Assembly: GCA_037951165.1 (NCBI GenBank)
Contig: JBBDHG010000151.1
Coordinates: 620,001-684,000, forward strand
Direction of reading: 5' to 3'
DNA: 64,000 nucleotides
Source: Lophius americanus
Taxonomy: Eukaryota > Chordata > Actinopteri > Lophiiformes > Lophiidae
The position numbers were made by a program, and so were the translations under genes. The notes beneath the pieces are model-generated. The model searched no databases and was not told where the DNA came from. It was given only the letters and a program-made list of their open reading frames with translations. Below are positions 1 through 11,859 of this stretch, one piece after another. The stretch's first letter is position 1, and each line of letters starts with the position of its first letter.

Positions 1-1999
1 TAAAATATCAAATGAGATTATATATATCATATAAATACTATTGTGATATTTCTGAAATTGTGTATTTTTTTTGGCACCAAACACAATTATTTTTTCATAC
101 TTTTTGTGTTATATAAGGAGATCCAGAGTGAAAACAGCTGAAAAGTCGTTGCAATGCTACAACAAAAGGCTTCATAGAATATAATTAAAGAAAATGTTCT
201 AAGCAGGATATTGATTGATTCTAATGCTTCTCTTTATTTTTTTATAAAATTCTGTAACTTTGAGTGAAAATGACTCAAAGTTATTGCAAAGCTACAATTA
301 AAGGAAAACCATTTATTCAATAATTGAAGCATACAAAAAAAAACTATTGTAAGGAGAAAAAAATGAGGACGAAAACAGAACATTAATGTTATTACCGTTT
401 TATTCCGATTGGGAGAAGACGTCAAATAAATATAATTCAATAAAATTTAGATGGAAAATATCACGTCTATGTGCAACCAAGATGGTTGTATTGGGGAAAT
501 ACAGCATTGTAGTTAGCTGGACGCTTATATCCGTGTTTAACAACACTCCACAATATAAATTTAACAGCAATTTATTCATCTATCTATCTATGAAAACTCT
601 GTATTACATGAATTAATCTAAGACAAACTGAAGAACCAAAAAGTTGTCATTTCCATCATATTTTGTGGCGCTAACCTAAAGTTGCACTAGGTGAAGTGGA
701 CTAAGTTTTAAATACTAGCTCATATATTAATTCAATACAGTATAAGTGCATGAATTGAAGAAAACATCAAAGAGTTCACTGTTTTGATGTGATAAGTCTC
801 TTCATAACGACGTTTGTCGGCGGAGAATCTCTGAGTGTGTGACATCACGGCGTTGGCCTATTCCTTAAAAGGAAGCTGCCGAGATAGAAGCATTGACATA
901 AATAAATGAGCTAGAAGTGGGTTTTGCAATACGTATAAAACAATATGATCTCCTCTACCTGATCACAACCTTGCTGAAGACTGGATAAAGGAGGAGACAC
1001 CAACGTCCGTGGATGATTTAGTATTTCTTTTCTAAAAACAAAAAAAACAAGCTGTTTTAAAATTTTGCGTTTGGAGATACAGGAAATCAAAAAGTTGTTT
1101 TAGGGATTAGAGAATTTCATTTTTAACTTGGATTATAAGAAACATAAATATCCCAAGGACACAGAAAATAAATAATGGTTTGTGTTTTTTTTCGTTTCCT
1201 CAGACCGGATCGATCAGCCACAATATTACAACCAGTCCCTGACTCATTGAAATGCACAATGAAGATCAAAACATCTCTTTTTTTTTCAGTCCAAACAGTA
1301 AAAGATGGACTTCATATTGCATGTCAGCCTTAAATTGGATGTTCCAGGAAAAATGTATAGCTGCGGTCTGGAGTCCACCCCGACCAGGGCTGTTTATTGT
1401 AACCATAAACTAGTGAAGCACTGGCGTCTCATCGGTTCCATGACGGATCATGCAGTAGCTGCTGTCAGTCTGCAGATAGAGCAAATCATAAATCATCAGT
1501 CCGATATGACGCACTACAGCAAAATTGATGGGTTATTATGGGACACGTGTGCGCACATTTGGAGGACATCAGTTTCCAGCTGTGTAGAATGTACGACAAT
1601 CAACCACAACATTAGAACACAGTAGAACCGCTAACTGGTGTCAATGTTCAGGCTGATGAGTGTGTGTGTCCGAGGTAAGAATCGGATTTCATCCCTGCTG
1701 AAGTATTTCATATTAAGAGTAACGAGCTTAAAACGGGATGCAGACAAGACCAGCAGGATGAGCTTTAGGATCCACCGCTAATTTCTTCATAATGCTTCGA
1801 AGGAAACAGCTACTGTTGAGGAGCAGAAAGAATGTTGAAACCGTCATTCCCTCTTCAACGACCACGTCCAGCCTCAGAAAACCAAAAAACAAACCGTTTT
1901 TTTCTGGATTTCCTCTGGATTAGATTTTTTTTATCATCAAATTAGAAAAAAGGGAAAATAAGATCAAATTTTTCAAAGGTGGTTCGAGAAAAAAAATTT
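1..1999. other. AT-rich unique sequence, no gene seen
   Basis: No protein or RNA gene is recognised here. An imperfect direct repeat links about 129-170 with about 263-304; both copies share a 'gtgaaaa...ttgcaa.gctacaa' pattern. A 106-codon ATG frame at 1305-1625 resembles no family known to me. It follows a pyrimidine-rich 'tttttttcag' ending at 1289, and a donor-like 'gtaaga' lies at 1675. The frame is closed just upstream of its ATG, so I do not call it an exon. Confidence 0.5.
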
Positions 2000-2225
2000 C
2001 TGGAATGTTGATGCATGTTGATTCGGCACAGGTTTTTACATGGGGTGCCCTTCCAGACACAACCCCTCCCACGTACCCGGGCTTGGGGCCGGTACCAGAT
2101 GTGGCTTGGTAGGCTGGTAACACTAAGGACCTTGCCTAAGGTTCCGCACTAGATTTCTACCACGCCCTCTTTTGGCCTGGGTTTGAACCCATGTCAGTGG
2201 CGTGACCCACTGAGATCTCCAGCTG
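2000..2225 (-). mobile_element. tRNA-derived SINE with RTE-like tail
   Basis: Read on the minus strand, this starts with a degenerate tRNA-like head. An A-box-like 'ctcagtgggt' is followed about 30 bp on by a B-box-like 'GGTTCAAACCC', the internal RNA polymerase III promoter of tRNA-derived SINEs. The body then runs into 'caagcccgggta' and 'ggaagggca', which I recognise from the tail of a common teleost SINE mobilised by RTE-type LINEs. A second copy of that tail is at 46375-46525. The head is diverged, so this is an old immobile copy. Confidence 0.7.
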
Positions 2226-2887
2226 CTCACACTTCAACCAAAATCATGTTAAACAAAATGACATGATAATTAAAGAGTGGTTCAGAATAAAGGGAAATAT
2301 CTTTGAGGGGAAAAAGTCAGTGGACTCCAGCTGAATGGTCCTCTGGTCGTCCTGACCCTGAGAAGACGTAAAAAAAAAAAAAAAACAGCCACAGAAGAGC
2401 AGAACTCATTAGCTGCTTCATTAAGAACCTGTTCGTCCTTCAGCCGGTCTGATTTTAGCCACTCTGCTGCCGCCGGTGCTCAGAGAGCCGCAGCCTCCCG
2501 GAGACACGGAGATAAAGTACAGTACGGTGGGACGGAGCCACATCTAGGCTTTAGCACTCACATTTTATTTGTCTCACCGAATTATCCGGCACACGGAACG
2601 TTTCAAACGAGAAAGCCGGGCGTGATGAATGGTTGTCAGAGGCAGAGTGACATGTTGGATTTATCAGGCGCCGCCTAACGCTCATACATCAGGCCCAGCC
2701 TTCAGCACCATGGACAGAGGCTTTTAGAGGAAAGCTATCTGTCAAAGACAAAGGGAGTTAAAATACGACACGGCATGCTCCCCAGGTAACGCTCAGGCAT
2801 CACGACGCCCAGCCGAGCTGAAAACACACACACAGCGCTCAAGGTCAACCGCACGAATCGGCTCATTTAGCCCAACCCACCAGCCAG
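2226..2887. other. Unique sequence, no gene seen
   Basis: The stretch is moderately GC-rich, especially 2450-2870, with no recognisable coding sequence. An A-run at about 2370-2385 is the only simple repeat. Its composition and lack of transposon similarity would fit a conserved non-coding element, but that cannot be judged from one genome. Confidence 0.4.
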
Positions 2888-3418
2888 ACACTGTAAACAC
2901 GGGCCGTAGAAAATATTGTAAAAAAAACAAAGCTATTATTAAAGAGTATATATTAGATAGGGTGAATTAGCTTGAATAAAGACACAGCAAATAACGTCAT
3001 TACTTGTGGTCACAATAGGTGGGAAAAAATGCGGAATTTTTACTGTGAAAATACAAACTTTTTGTAATATGAACGGAAAAATATCACTATTGTAAAATTA
3101 TCATTCTGTCTTCTTAACTTAAAATAACCAACTCTATCCATTGAGAAAGAACATACCATAGTTCCTGCAGTATAAAAGATTCTGAAAAATTATTTGTGCA
3201 ATGTTGATTTCTAGGTTTTTAATGAAAAGTCTGAATTATTTGCAGTATACTGTCATTTTATGCGATTAACTATTCAACAGTAAATCGTATAACATCAGAT
3301 CTGATGATTTTATGGCAATGTCTTGTGCATGGTGACCGTAGTTTTTACGGAAAGGTTCTAACTTCCACTGCAGCCAGTATTTTAACATTAATTGTATGGA
3401 TTTTTTTTTTTACAGTGT
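2888..3418. mobile_element. Non-autonomous TIR element (MITE), copy 1
   Basis: A 531-bp AT-rich segment bounded by perfect 10-bp terminal inverted repeats, 'acactgtaaa' at the left and 'tttacagtgt' at the right, the latter preceded by a T-run. The interior repeats 'tgtaaaa' and 'tttacgg' motifs and has no open frame. This is the layout of the short 'acactgtaaa' DNA elements abundant in teleosts, moved in trans by a transposase not encoded here. A second copy starts 139 bp downstream. I could not settle the target-site duplication or superfamily. Confidence 0.6.
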
Positions 3419-3556
3419 AGGTTTGTATGGGCGATTCCTGCATCCTCTGACCTGACATCCAACCGTCGATGCAGAAACGCAGCAATATCTAACGTTACTT
3501 TTAAAAAGTTCTCCCTTTTTAACCCTTTTTGTAGAGATCAGCAGGGTCGGCCTGGA

Positions 3557-4144
3557 ACACTGTAAAATATTTGTAGAAATGACAGTAAAAAAAGAAACTG
3601 TAAACGGAAACAGATAAACACTGTAAAATTTCACACAGTACGTCAGAGTTGCTGACGCGGGGAATTATTCTAAATGAAGGCAGAGGAAATAGAAAAATAA
3701 TGAAATTACGATCAGAAATGCGGAAAACACAGAATTTTACAGTATAATATACATTTTTGGTAAATAAAAAAGAAAGTAATATCATGACACATAAAAGTAA
3801 GTAACATCAAATGAATGGTATTACACTGGTTATTCTACATTTAAATTTACAGTACCTGAAATTTCTAACCGTTTAAAAACGGCCTCCCTTTATTTCTACA
3901 GAAACAAACTGATAAAAAATAAACTGTAAATATAAAAAATAATGTTGCTTCCAAGTTAAAAAAAAAAAACAGAATCTGAAATGAATGTGATTTGCTGTTT
4001 TATCTAAAGTCCTTTTAAACGGTAAACAGTTTTACAGTATAACTGGGATTGTTCACGGTAAATATGTAAATACATATTGTCATATTGTCACTTTCTATTC
4101 ATGCTTAAATTCTAGGAACCATTTTTTTTTTTTTTTTACAGTGT
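3557..4144. mobile_element. Non-autonomous TIR element (MITE), copy 2
   Basis: A 588-bp segment with the same 10-bp ends as the element at 2888-3418, again with a T-run just inside the right end. 'actgtaaa' and 'acagtaaa' recur inside, including an internal 'acactgtaaaat' near 3619. No coding frame is present. The same orientation and close spacing suggest a local double insertion or one larger composite element. Confidence 0.55.
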
Positions 4145-5039
4145 ATCAATTTCATTTTTTGTAGCTGGATTCAGTCTCTTTCATCCCAGAGAAAGAAAAA
4201 AAAAAAAAGACAGCCAAATAAAAGGAGAGCTCAGTGAGTTCAGCGACCAAACATGTTCCTGAAGATTACAGCCCCCCCCCCCCCATGGATATTAACCATA
4301 TTGTTCTCCTTATTTTTTTTCTTCACAACTCATGATTTGATTACATACTCGAGTGAATAAGCTGAATGTTATCCGCAAACTCATCTCTCCTGCTGTCTGC
4401 CCCAATCTCACGCATTTCCATGATCTCTTTCTTTTCTCTCACTCGCCCCTCTCGCCGCGGAGACTCTGCCTCACCAGGCAGCCATTTAATTTAATTCTTT
4501 TTTTTTTTTTCGCACATTCAAAGCAACTTATATTAGAGGGAGCCCATCTGGATTTAAACTTAAACCCCACATGAAAAGAAGCGGCGAGCTGTCACCGTTT
4601 TTAACCCGCACTGAGGAGGGGGCAAATGATGTTTCTCGCTGAATCATCAAATATTTCAAATATTCAAACCCACCTTGTTCTATTCAAGGACCGATCCGCT
4701 CTGGGGCAGATATTTAAGGGCGGAGGAGGAGGTGGAGGCTTAGAGATGGATGTTCCTCCTGATGGTCACAGTTTTGACTATTCAATCCATCAGGGGAAGC
4801 TTTAAACTCAAGGATTCCTTTATTTATTTGACTTTTGGCAGAAGTCAGCACACATCAAGCCAGCAGCTGTTTTCTCCTTTTTCTCATGATTAGATGGAGA
4901 AAATGTGAAACCTGTGACCCTGTTTACATTTTATAGTTCTACTCAGCGATATACACCTGTGTTCACCTGTGTTCACCCGAGTAGACTCTCTTCCTAGAGT
5001 CCAGGGTATGTATGAAGATGTTATTTAAAAACTTCTAAA
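4145..5039. other. Unique sequence with C13 run, no gene seen
   Basis: No gene is recognised. A run of 13 C lies at 4272-4284 and a T-run at about 4497-4510. The 73-codon frame at 4353-4574 crosses the T-run and resembles nothing I know. Confidence 0.4.
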
Positions 5040-6387
5040 CAGCCAAAACATTATAACCACCCATCTAATATTGTCTAGATCCTTTTTGTGCTGCCATAAC
5101 ACCTCTGACCTAAATCCTTAAGAGTTGTGAGGGAGGGTCTCCATGGATCGGATTTGTCCGTCCAGCACATCCCACAGATGCTCGATTGGTTTGAGATCTG
5201 GAGAATCTGGAGGTAAAGTCAACACCTAGGACGTTGTTGGGTTTCTCAGACCACTGCTGAACCTTTTTTGCGTGTTGCAGATAAAATGATCCTGCTAAAA
5301 CCTGCTTCCATTTGGTATTACAGGGTCCACAAAGAGGGTGAACGTGGTCTGCAACATTGTTTAGTCAGGTGACACGTATCACTTTAACATCCTCATGAGT
5401 GACAGGACCCAAGGTTTCACAACAGAACATTGCTCCATCAGCTGGCCCACTTCCCATAGTGCATCTTGCTGCAATCTCTTCCCAAGTTACGCATTGACAC
5501 ACTTGATGTGATGTAAAAAACAAAACATAATAAATCAGACCAGGCCGCCTCCTTCCATTGCTCTGTGGTCCAGTTCTGATGCCGACATGCTCACTAAACG
5601 CATTTTCTGCAGTGGACAGGGGTCGAAAGCACGCTTAGACCAGCCTGCAGCCATGTAGCCCCGGACTCACCATGCCGCACATTCCACAGTGAGCCCTGGG
5701 CGCCCATATCACCGGTTCACCGGTCGTCCTTAAGTCAGATCGCTTTGGGAGGCACTAACCACTTTAAGAAACCCAACAAGACCTGCGGTTTTGGAGATAT
5801 TGTGGCCCACTCATGTAGCTTTTACAATTTGGTCCTTGTCAAAGTCATTAAGTCTACGGTCACACTGCCAGTCTTAAAGCTCAGTCCTGCTATTTTCTTA
5901 GATTGGATTTTTTTTTTTTGTAATATATCAGATTCCAGTATGAACAGCTCACAAAAAACATCACACGCATCATGATGTCAGTACAGGAGCAAGATTGAAG
6001 CCGCTGTAATGAGTTTGAACGCTTTCCTTTGTAGTGAAAGTATTGACGATTGTGATGTTTATAGCGTTTATAGTCATGTTTTTGAGTGAGAGGTATGACT
6101 CCCGGCGGATCCAGCTTTGGGTCATCAACATCATCTGCCATCGTGAAGTCGACCAAAGATGACGTCATGGGTTCAGACTGAGATCGCAAGGTGAAAAATC
6201 CGTTTTTGGACCACTAGCCTTAGATATTTATTCTTGCCCAAATGTCTTTCTTCCGAGAAATCAGCAGGACACAAATGCTTTCATGTTCCCTAATATATCC
6301 CACCTACTTACAGGTGCCAGGTATCACGACAATCAATATGATTCTGACCTAAACTGTGGGTGGTTATAATGTTGTGGCTAATCGGTA
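5040..6387 (-). mobile_element. Degenerate Tc1/mariner transposon with nested insert
   Basis: A near end-to-end minus-strand copy of a Tc1-like element. Its terminal repeats read 'cattataaccac' at 5049 and 'gtggttataatg' near 6360. The transposase is a DDE-type cut-and-paste enzyme acting in the nucleus on the element's own ends. Recognisable pieces include a PIEHLWD-like stretch near 5183 carrying the last catalytic acid, and a 'QQD'-like stretch near 5295 carrying the second. The frame is broken by many stops and indels, so no protein can be made. A 315-bp A-tailed insert (5904-6218) interrupts the region near the transposase start. At least ten more pieces of this family occur in the window. 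Confidence 0.85.
5904..6218 (-). pseudogene. A-tailed retroposed insert of unknown origin
   Basis: This interrupts the Tc1 copy around it. It is flanked by a 7-bp direct repeat 'cttagat' (5897-5903 and 6219-6225) and, on the minus strand, ends in a 12-base A-run (T12 at 5908-5919). Duplicated target plus terminal A-run is the mark of LINE-mediated retroposition. From the ATG at 6168 the minus strand is open to about 5890, through the A-run and past the insert boundary. The predicted peptide is acidic near its start (ADDVDDPKLDPPG) and His/Lys/Tyr-rich in its middle. I recognise no family. It could be a 5'-truncated retrocopy of a cellular transcript or an unknown SINE. Confidence 0.5.
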
Positions 6388-6960
6388 AATAGCAGAGCTA
6401 TTAAGTCTGATTCAATACACTTTGTTCAATCTTCTAAGCTGCACTTAGACGTGTGTTTTTTCTCCTCTGTCTGAGACCCGAGAGAGAAAGAAAACGTCCT
6501 ACAGGACTGCGGGAAAGCAAACAATGTTCCCGGCTGCCACAAGCACTTTTATATGTTTGAATTATCAGCTTATTAAAGTTACAAACTTCCAGGTAGGTCA
6601 GCCGGTTGTAGCTACAGGCGGCCACGTTGCAATGAAAAGTGAAATGTCAACCCTGAATTTACAATCCCGCTGCTGGGCACCATGTTTAATGCCGTTACCG
6701 TTTTTTTTTTTCAGATGCCTTTGTAGCCGGCACCGGACGATCAAGCAGATGACCTATGGATCGCAATAACACGGCACTGATTGCTTTTATGACAGAATAA
6801 AAATGGATCTGCCTCCTGGAGTAATTTCAGAGAAAATATCACACATAGCAATTAAATTTAAACGCGTTGTCGGCAGGAGGTGGAGGTTGTTTTGTGTCTC
6901 ATCACCGTCCGATGTGTTTACTCTGAAGCTGACGCTAGCAGAGATGACGGCTGAATTTTT
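6388..6960. other. Unique sequence, no gene seen
   Basis: Short frames on both strands (for example 6434-6625 minus and 6524-6769 plus) overlap one another, and none resembles a known protein. No repeat is recognised. Confidence 0.4.
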
Positions 6961-7280
6961 TCATGCACGACGCGTATGGGCGGCGGCCCCGGAGTTTGTT
7001 CGGCGCCGCTCGCTATTCCGAACATGCATTGCCGTGTATTTCCTGAAAAGTGGAGACAGAATGTCACAGCAGATTTGATACGCCTCGTCAAAGAGCAACC
7101 AGTCAAAAAGTCGTTTGTGTGTTCATTTCTGCTCCGTCTCCATTTCCATAACCATCAGTCCCGCGGCGTCGGCAGCGCGCAGCCTCTGCTGAGCGCAGTT
7201 ATTATCACAGGCGTACGAATCCACGCGCACGTAAAGGCGCCAAAAGAGAGGGAGACGTACCGAAACACGGCTGCCGCTTG
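6961..7280. promoter_or_regulatory. CpG-rich patch, possible CpG island
   Basis: I count about 33 CpG dinucleotides in some 320 bp, a dozen of them in the first 60 bp. The surrounding sequence is AT-rich and CpG-poor. In vertebrate genomes such CpG retention usually marks sequence kept unmethylated, often a promoter or regulatory element. A 158-codon plus-strand frame begins at an ATG at 6976 (MGGGPGVCSAPLAIPN...) and ends at 7452. It resembles nothing I know, and its second half runs into AT-rich sequence, so I do not call it a gene. No TATA box or other core promoter element can be assigned. Confidence 0.35.
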
Positions 7281-7501
7281 TCACTTCCATTTTGAATTCA
7301 CAGTGTCTTCTGTTATTTTGCATTTTATTCCTTTTTATTTTGTTTGGAGAAAACTTAATGGTTTCCTCTATGACAATTTAGACATGGAGGTTTCGTTGTA
7401 TTTTTGTAATAGTAAAAGTTTTTGGAACTACATAATTGTTCTCAGTAAATGAAACAGAACCTTATCATAGCGCTTAATTACATCCCAGCACTCTTAACTC
7501 T

Positions 7502-7680
7502 TCATTTTATACCCAGATAAACCGCAGTGAGAGGAAGAACTTGAGTGATTTTGGAAAATAGTTGTATATCTGCCACTAGGGGGAGTTTTCTTACTCAAAC
7601 ATTATATTTCGAACATAAGTTTCTAACCGTCGGTCTGATATAGTCCAAATTTACCCCAAGATTCTCCTTATGAGGCTTAA
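7502..7680 (-). repeat. Dispersed repeat A, copy 1
   Basis: On the minus strand this holds a teleost repeat recognisable by 'ggactatatcagacc', then 'actccccctagtggcag', then 'agttcttcctctcactg'. Related copies are at 24211-24425, 44001-44165, 53510-53650 and 58921-59215. It has no coding frame. Here the two halves lie in the same relative orientation as in the copy at 44001. Confidence 0.6.
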
Positions 7681-9117
7681 CTTATGTTTTTTTCCACATT
7701 TTACTGTAATTATTCATATTTCACAGAGTAAGAAGAGCCCAAAAAAAAATAATCATTTTTTTTTTTGACCGTTCCTTCCCAACCTTGTCTCCAATAGTAC
7801 TTAAATATAGCTCCTGTGAATCTGTCTTGTTTTAATCCCCGAGCTCAGGCAATAAAAAGGTTACCTTTGTTCATGTTAATTATGGGATCTGATCTTGGAG
7901 CATGTTGCTGACATCACAGAAATAGTGAGGTTGAGTCAATGTGGACTGTTTGAGATGATTAGTGAGTCACATTTACTTTGGGGAGTTCAATCAGGGGGAT
8001 TCCTGGTACAACGCAGGGTATCGGGGGCTTTGTTGTCAGGGCGACGGCGTCGGACAGCAAAGCAGATTCGGCGACATTTGCTGAAAAGTATTTAGAAACA
8101 ATTCTAATCTTTTTCCCCATTTATTCAGCCTATCTTTTGTGGGACCGTTGGACATGGTGAAGTAAACGTGACGTGTTTGGTTTGAGGGATGAGAGTGGAT
8201 GTTTACTCCGGTTGTACTGCGTCACTGAATTTTCACACGAACATTTCCATTGACTGAGACGGCCACACAAAAAAGACATTTCTCATTATGAGTAACCAAA
8301 AAAATATTGATAGATGCAGGCTCATGGTGAAAACCACACCACAGAGGGCTTTTCCGCTAATTGAAGACCCATTCTCTAACGGGTGATTAGTTTTCTGGGC
8401 TACAGATTGATCGCCGCCTCCCTTTGTCTCACTGCAGTTTCCTCTATTAAGTGTGACGTGAGCGCGGGTCAGATCGATGCAGGGACTGATGAGTTATTCA
8501 CATGCATGTGCTCACATTAATGATGGATTGGGATTGGGGGTGGGTGGGTGGTGGGTGGTGCATGCACCTAACAAGCAAACATGAAAGGACACATCGAAAC
8601 ACCTCTTTCTAAGTGGGTTTTGCAAAGCGTTGTCAGCCTGGTGGCATTGATGCACCATCGGAATAATTAGCCCTGCAGAGGTCATCGATAATCGAGGCAG
8701 ACCTCATTAATCATCCCAACATTAAAGTCCTGTTTTGAAATGGTGGAAAAGCCACCTATGTTTATAGTCCCCTGTGTAACTGCCACCCTCTCTCCGCAGC
8801 CTCGTTCAATCAGACCCGCATAAAGAAAACCGGCAGCAGAATCCATTAGGCAGATGGAGGGTCTGAAGAAGAGGAGGGTAATAGTGCCGGGGAGCCGGCG
8901 CCGCTGTGACCTCACGGAATAATCTCAAAACGTAACACCATTATTTTTGGAATACTTTTTATTACCAGATAACATTTAAATGATATGCTCAACACGTAAT
9001 CCGTGATTATTTAGTTCTTGTAACAGACACAAATGAAAGATTTAACATTTTGTATCTCAAAATGCAAAAGTTACACAACAGTATACAGAAGCTAAATATT
9101 CTAAACGTTAATCATAC
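7681..9117. other. Unique sequence, no gene seen
   Basis: No gene is recognised. Notable sites are a G-rich run at 8536-8560, a 12-bp palindrome 'cacatgcatgtg' near 8500, and a short GC-rich patch near 8880-8915. The 77-codon minus frame at 8682-8915 resembles no known protein. Confidence 0.4.
8536..8560 (+). repeat. G-rich tract with quadruplex motif
   Basis: Four G-runs of three or more are separated by loops of 1, 1 and 4 bases, which satisfies the usual G-quadruplex pattern. Its position gives no link to a gene. Confidence 0.6.
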
Positions 9118-9119
9118 CT

Positions 9120-9460
9120 CTGCATCACATCCCACAGATGTTCTGTTGGGTTTGGTCAGGTGACCTGGATGTTCCTGGCAAAACCTTTTATTTTGTGATC
9201 TCTGAACCTTCTTGGGTTTGATTTTCAGCTGAGCTTCAGATCATTGTCCTGGTGGAAGGTCCAACTACTGACCCGCCTTAAGTTTCCTGACAGACATTTT
9301 GGGGTTTTCATAATAAATGTTGGTTTTTGATGGAGTCCATTGAACCACGTCTTTGCACAAGATGTCCACAACATTTAGAAGAAAAACTGCCATACATCAT
9401 CAAAGATCCACCATAAGACTTCACGGTGGGTATGACGTGCTTTTTTGTTTGGCTGTCCTC
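9120..9460 (-). mobile_element. Degenerate Tc1/mariner-like fragment, second family
   Basis: The minus strand carries diverged Tc1-like transposase sequence of a different family from the copy at 5040-6387. Landmarks read on the plus strand are 'cacatcccacagatg', 'gatcattgtcctgg', 'agtttcctgacag' and 'catcaaagatccacca', in the order found in fish Tc1 elements. They cover the middle of a DDE transposase. No frame is intact and no terminal repeats are recognisable. Confidence 0.6.
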
Positions 9461-11614
9461 CAATTCTCAATTAAAAATTAGATTGAATTCCAAATCTGCA
9501 CTTGAGCTGATGCTCATCTTCACTCGTAGTTGAGCCATTTCCTTCTTCCCCCCAAACTCAGCTGCATCCTTATAATGCAAGATTACAGCAAGACCAAAGC
9601 AAAGACAAGCATGGACGTAATCTGACACAATTTATCATTTATGTTAATTGAAAGTATTTACTTTGCGAAATAAAACAAGAAATGGTGTCGTGGAGCTTCA
9701 GAGTGTTATGAGGCACACACTGGGCTTAGCGGCGTGGCACAGCTGCTGCTTAGCATCCACGAGCGGGCGAGCTCTGGGGGAGACAGCTGGGCACAGCTGG
9801 ACCTTCTGGAGGAATTAACACCAACAGTCGCATCGGATTCGGCTCTTATCGTGGAGCCATTTAACGACGGAGGAGAGCCGAGAATGTCCTTTAAACTTTT
9901 GGGATTAAATAGTGGGTTTATCTCCACTCCTTCTTATCAGCCTGTCTACAGCAGAGAGTCGAGGGTGTACCTCCTGCTGAGTGTAAATGTGAGGTTGACT
10001 GCTGACCGGAGGGAGGGATGTAGTAGAAGAGGAACAGGTGAGTTCCAGTGGCGTGCCGTGGATTTTTCACCTGTGAAATAACTTCACTGTGTCACTACAG
10101 CCACGCAACTTTTTGTCAGACCACGTAACCACTCCAATCCAACAGTTATCTAGTGGAATAAAGTGGTTAGACCGAGGTACAGCACTAATAAGGAATAAGC
10201 ACTTATTGCATAAACACAAACTGAAACCATTAAGGATGTTCCAATATTACATTTATATCTCAATTAACTTTCATAATTAAATGATAAAACTCTAATCAAT
10301 CGGTCACATTTACTCATACAACCACCAATAAAGCAGAAATACCATAATATGTAAATAACACAATCAGGATTCAACAGGGTTTTCTGAAAGACTCCAGCCC
10401 AGCTGCTGGTGTTAAATATACGTGCCCACAGGCACACTGGCATCGCCTGACTACTGAATGCGGACCTCATTCATGCCACAAGAGCAGCAACCACCTAAAG
10501 CAATAATCAACGAGTATTTATGAAACATCAAAATCCATTAGACTCCCCAAAGCTGTTCATCCTTTGAACAGCTTTCCTACTTTTAAGACTATCTATAGAT
10601 ATACTACTACTATTAAAAACTGACAAAGCAAAGCCGCATTGTAGATTGTTACACACATGACAGTTAAGGCTGAGAAAACGTCTTGTTCTGACCCGTGACT
10701 TCTGTGTTTCCCCATTAGTGACATAAATCTACTCTTTGATGGCAACACATGCGGAAAATATGCAGTAAGAGAGCAGAAATGAGGAAAGCACCTGTATTAC
10801 ACCATGTGAAGCAACACCTTCAATCCAAACTGTCCGAAACTCACTAGACTCCTAAATCAGTCTCTCCTCAGTGGTTTCTTATGTTATAATCCTCTACAGA
10901 TACATTTGTGTCCCATTAATGTCTCCATAGCCATTAATTGGCTAGCCTGAATGATTTTAATGTCCTTCCAATACGGTGCCATTTTATCAATCTATAAATG
11001 GTAATGAATCATTAATAGATCAAGTTCACGTTAGAAAGGATGCTACCTCTCAACCAGGGTTCTGTTGGTGCTAGACAAATGTTCTGTAAATCCCCCTACA
11101 GCTGCTGATCTGTGGGATCATCATAGATTGGCCCTCAGTCCACATGCACATCAGGGAGCCATGGCCACCAAAGATCTTGTTGCAATTTTACTGCTTTTTC
11201 TTCATTTGTCTCCTCCTGATAGATCTGACACAACAAAGCTGTGCAAAAGCAAAAGCAAAGTGGTAAAATGAGGACAATATTATCAACAATAAGCACAATG
11301 ATCTGACTACAAAACATTAAAATTTCACTTGCCAAGCTTTCTTTAAACAAGCACAAACGTCTACCTCTCTAGCTCAGTAGAACTGAGATATCTTAAAAAT
11401 AGGGTTGCAAGACTAAAAGCAATTACATTTGCCTCGGCGTCACGATATAAAGATGGGATTATTATTTTCTCAATTTTTAGATACATGTGCTTTAAATCAG
11501 CGTACGCTAGTCCCATCATCTTGAAATTGGTCTATATGTATAAGTGCGTATGCTTAGGTACAAAGAAACGCTGTGAGAATCACTTTCTCAACATGCAGTC
11601 AATTTTGCTCTTAT
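9461..11614. other. Unique sequence, no gene seen
   Basis: A plus frame of 115 codons (9734-10081) and a minus frame (9706-9927) overlap across 9730-9930; neither resembles a known protein. A donor-like 'caggtgagt' lies at 10034-10042 with no convincing acceptor upstream. The rest is AT-rich with no recognised repeat. Confidence 0.4.
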
Positions 11615-11859
11615 TTCAGACCATTGCAGACGGAGAATATCCAAGAAGACATGATGGCATCCAGACATCACAATTTGTACCTCCTCTAAGTGGCTGAAAT
11701 CCTTATTTTGTCTTCCATCCAACACATCAATTGCAGGACAAAACGTTAATTTTTCTGGTGCGTATACCCCAACCACTGACAGATGCCATTTTGACAAGAT
11801 AATCAGTGTTATTCCGACGTCACCTGTCAGTGGTTATAATGCTATGGCCGGTCGGTGTA
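11615..11859 (-). mobile_element. Tc1/mariner 5' end fragment
   Basis: This is the 5' terminal part of the main Tc1 family in minus orientation. The outer terminal repeat is 'cacctgtcagtggttataat' at 11821-11840. Inside it lies the stretch 'caacacatcaattgcaggac', which corresponds to the region upstream of the transposase start. It keeps only the N-terminal coding part and ends near 11615, so it is truncated. Confidence 0.75.

Noticed and set aside
1290..1674. Possible exon between 'tttttttcag' and 'gaggtaaga'
   Set aside because: Both splice signals are ordinary for this length of AT-rich sequence; the 106-codon frame is closed before its ATG and stops before the donor, and no protein is recognised.
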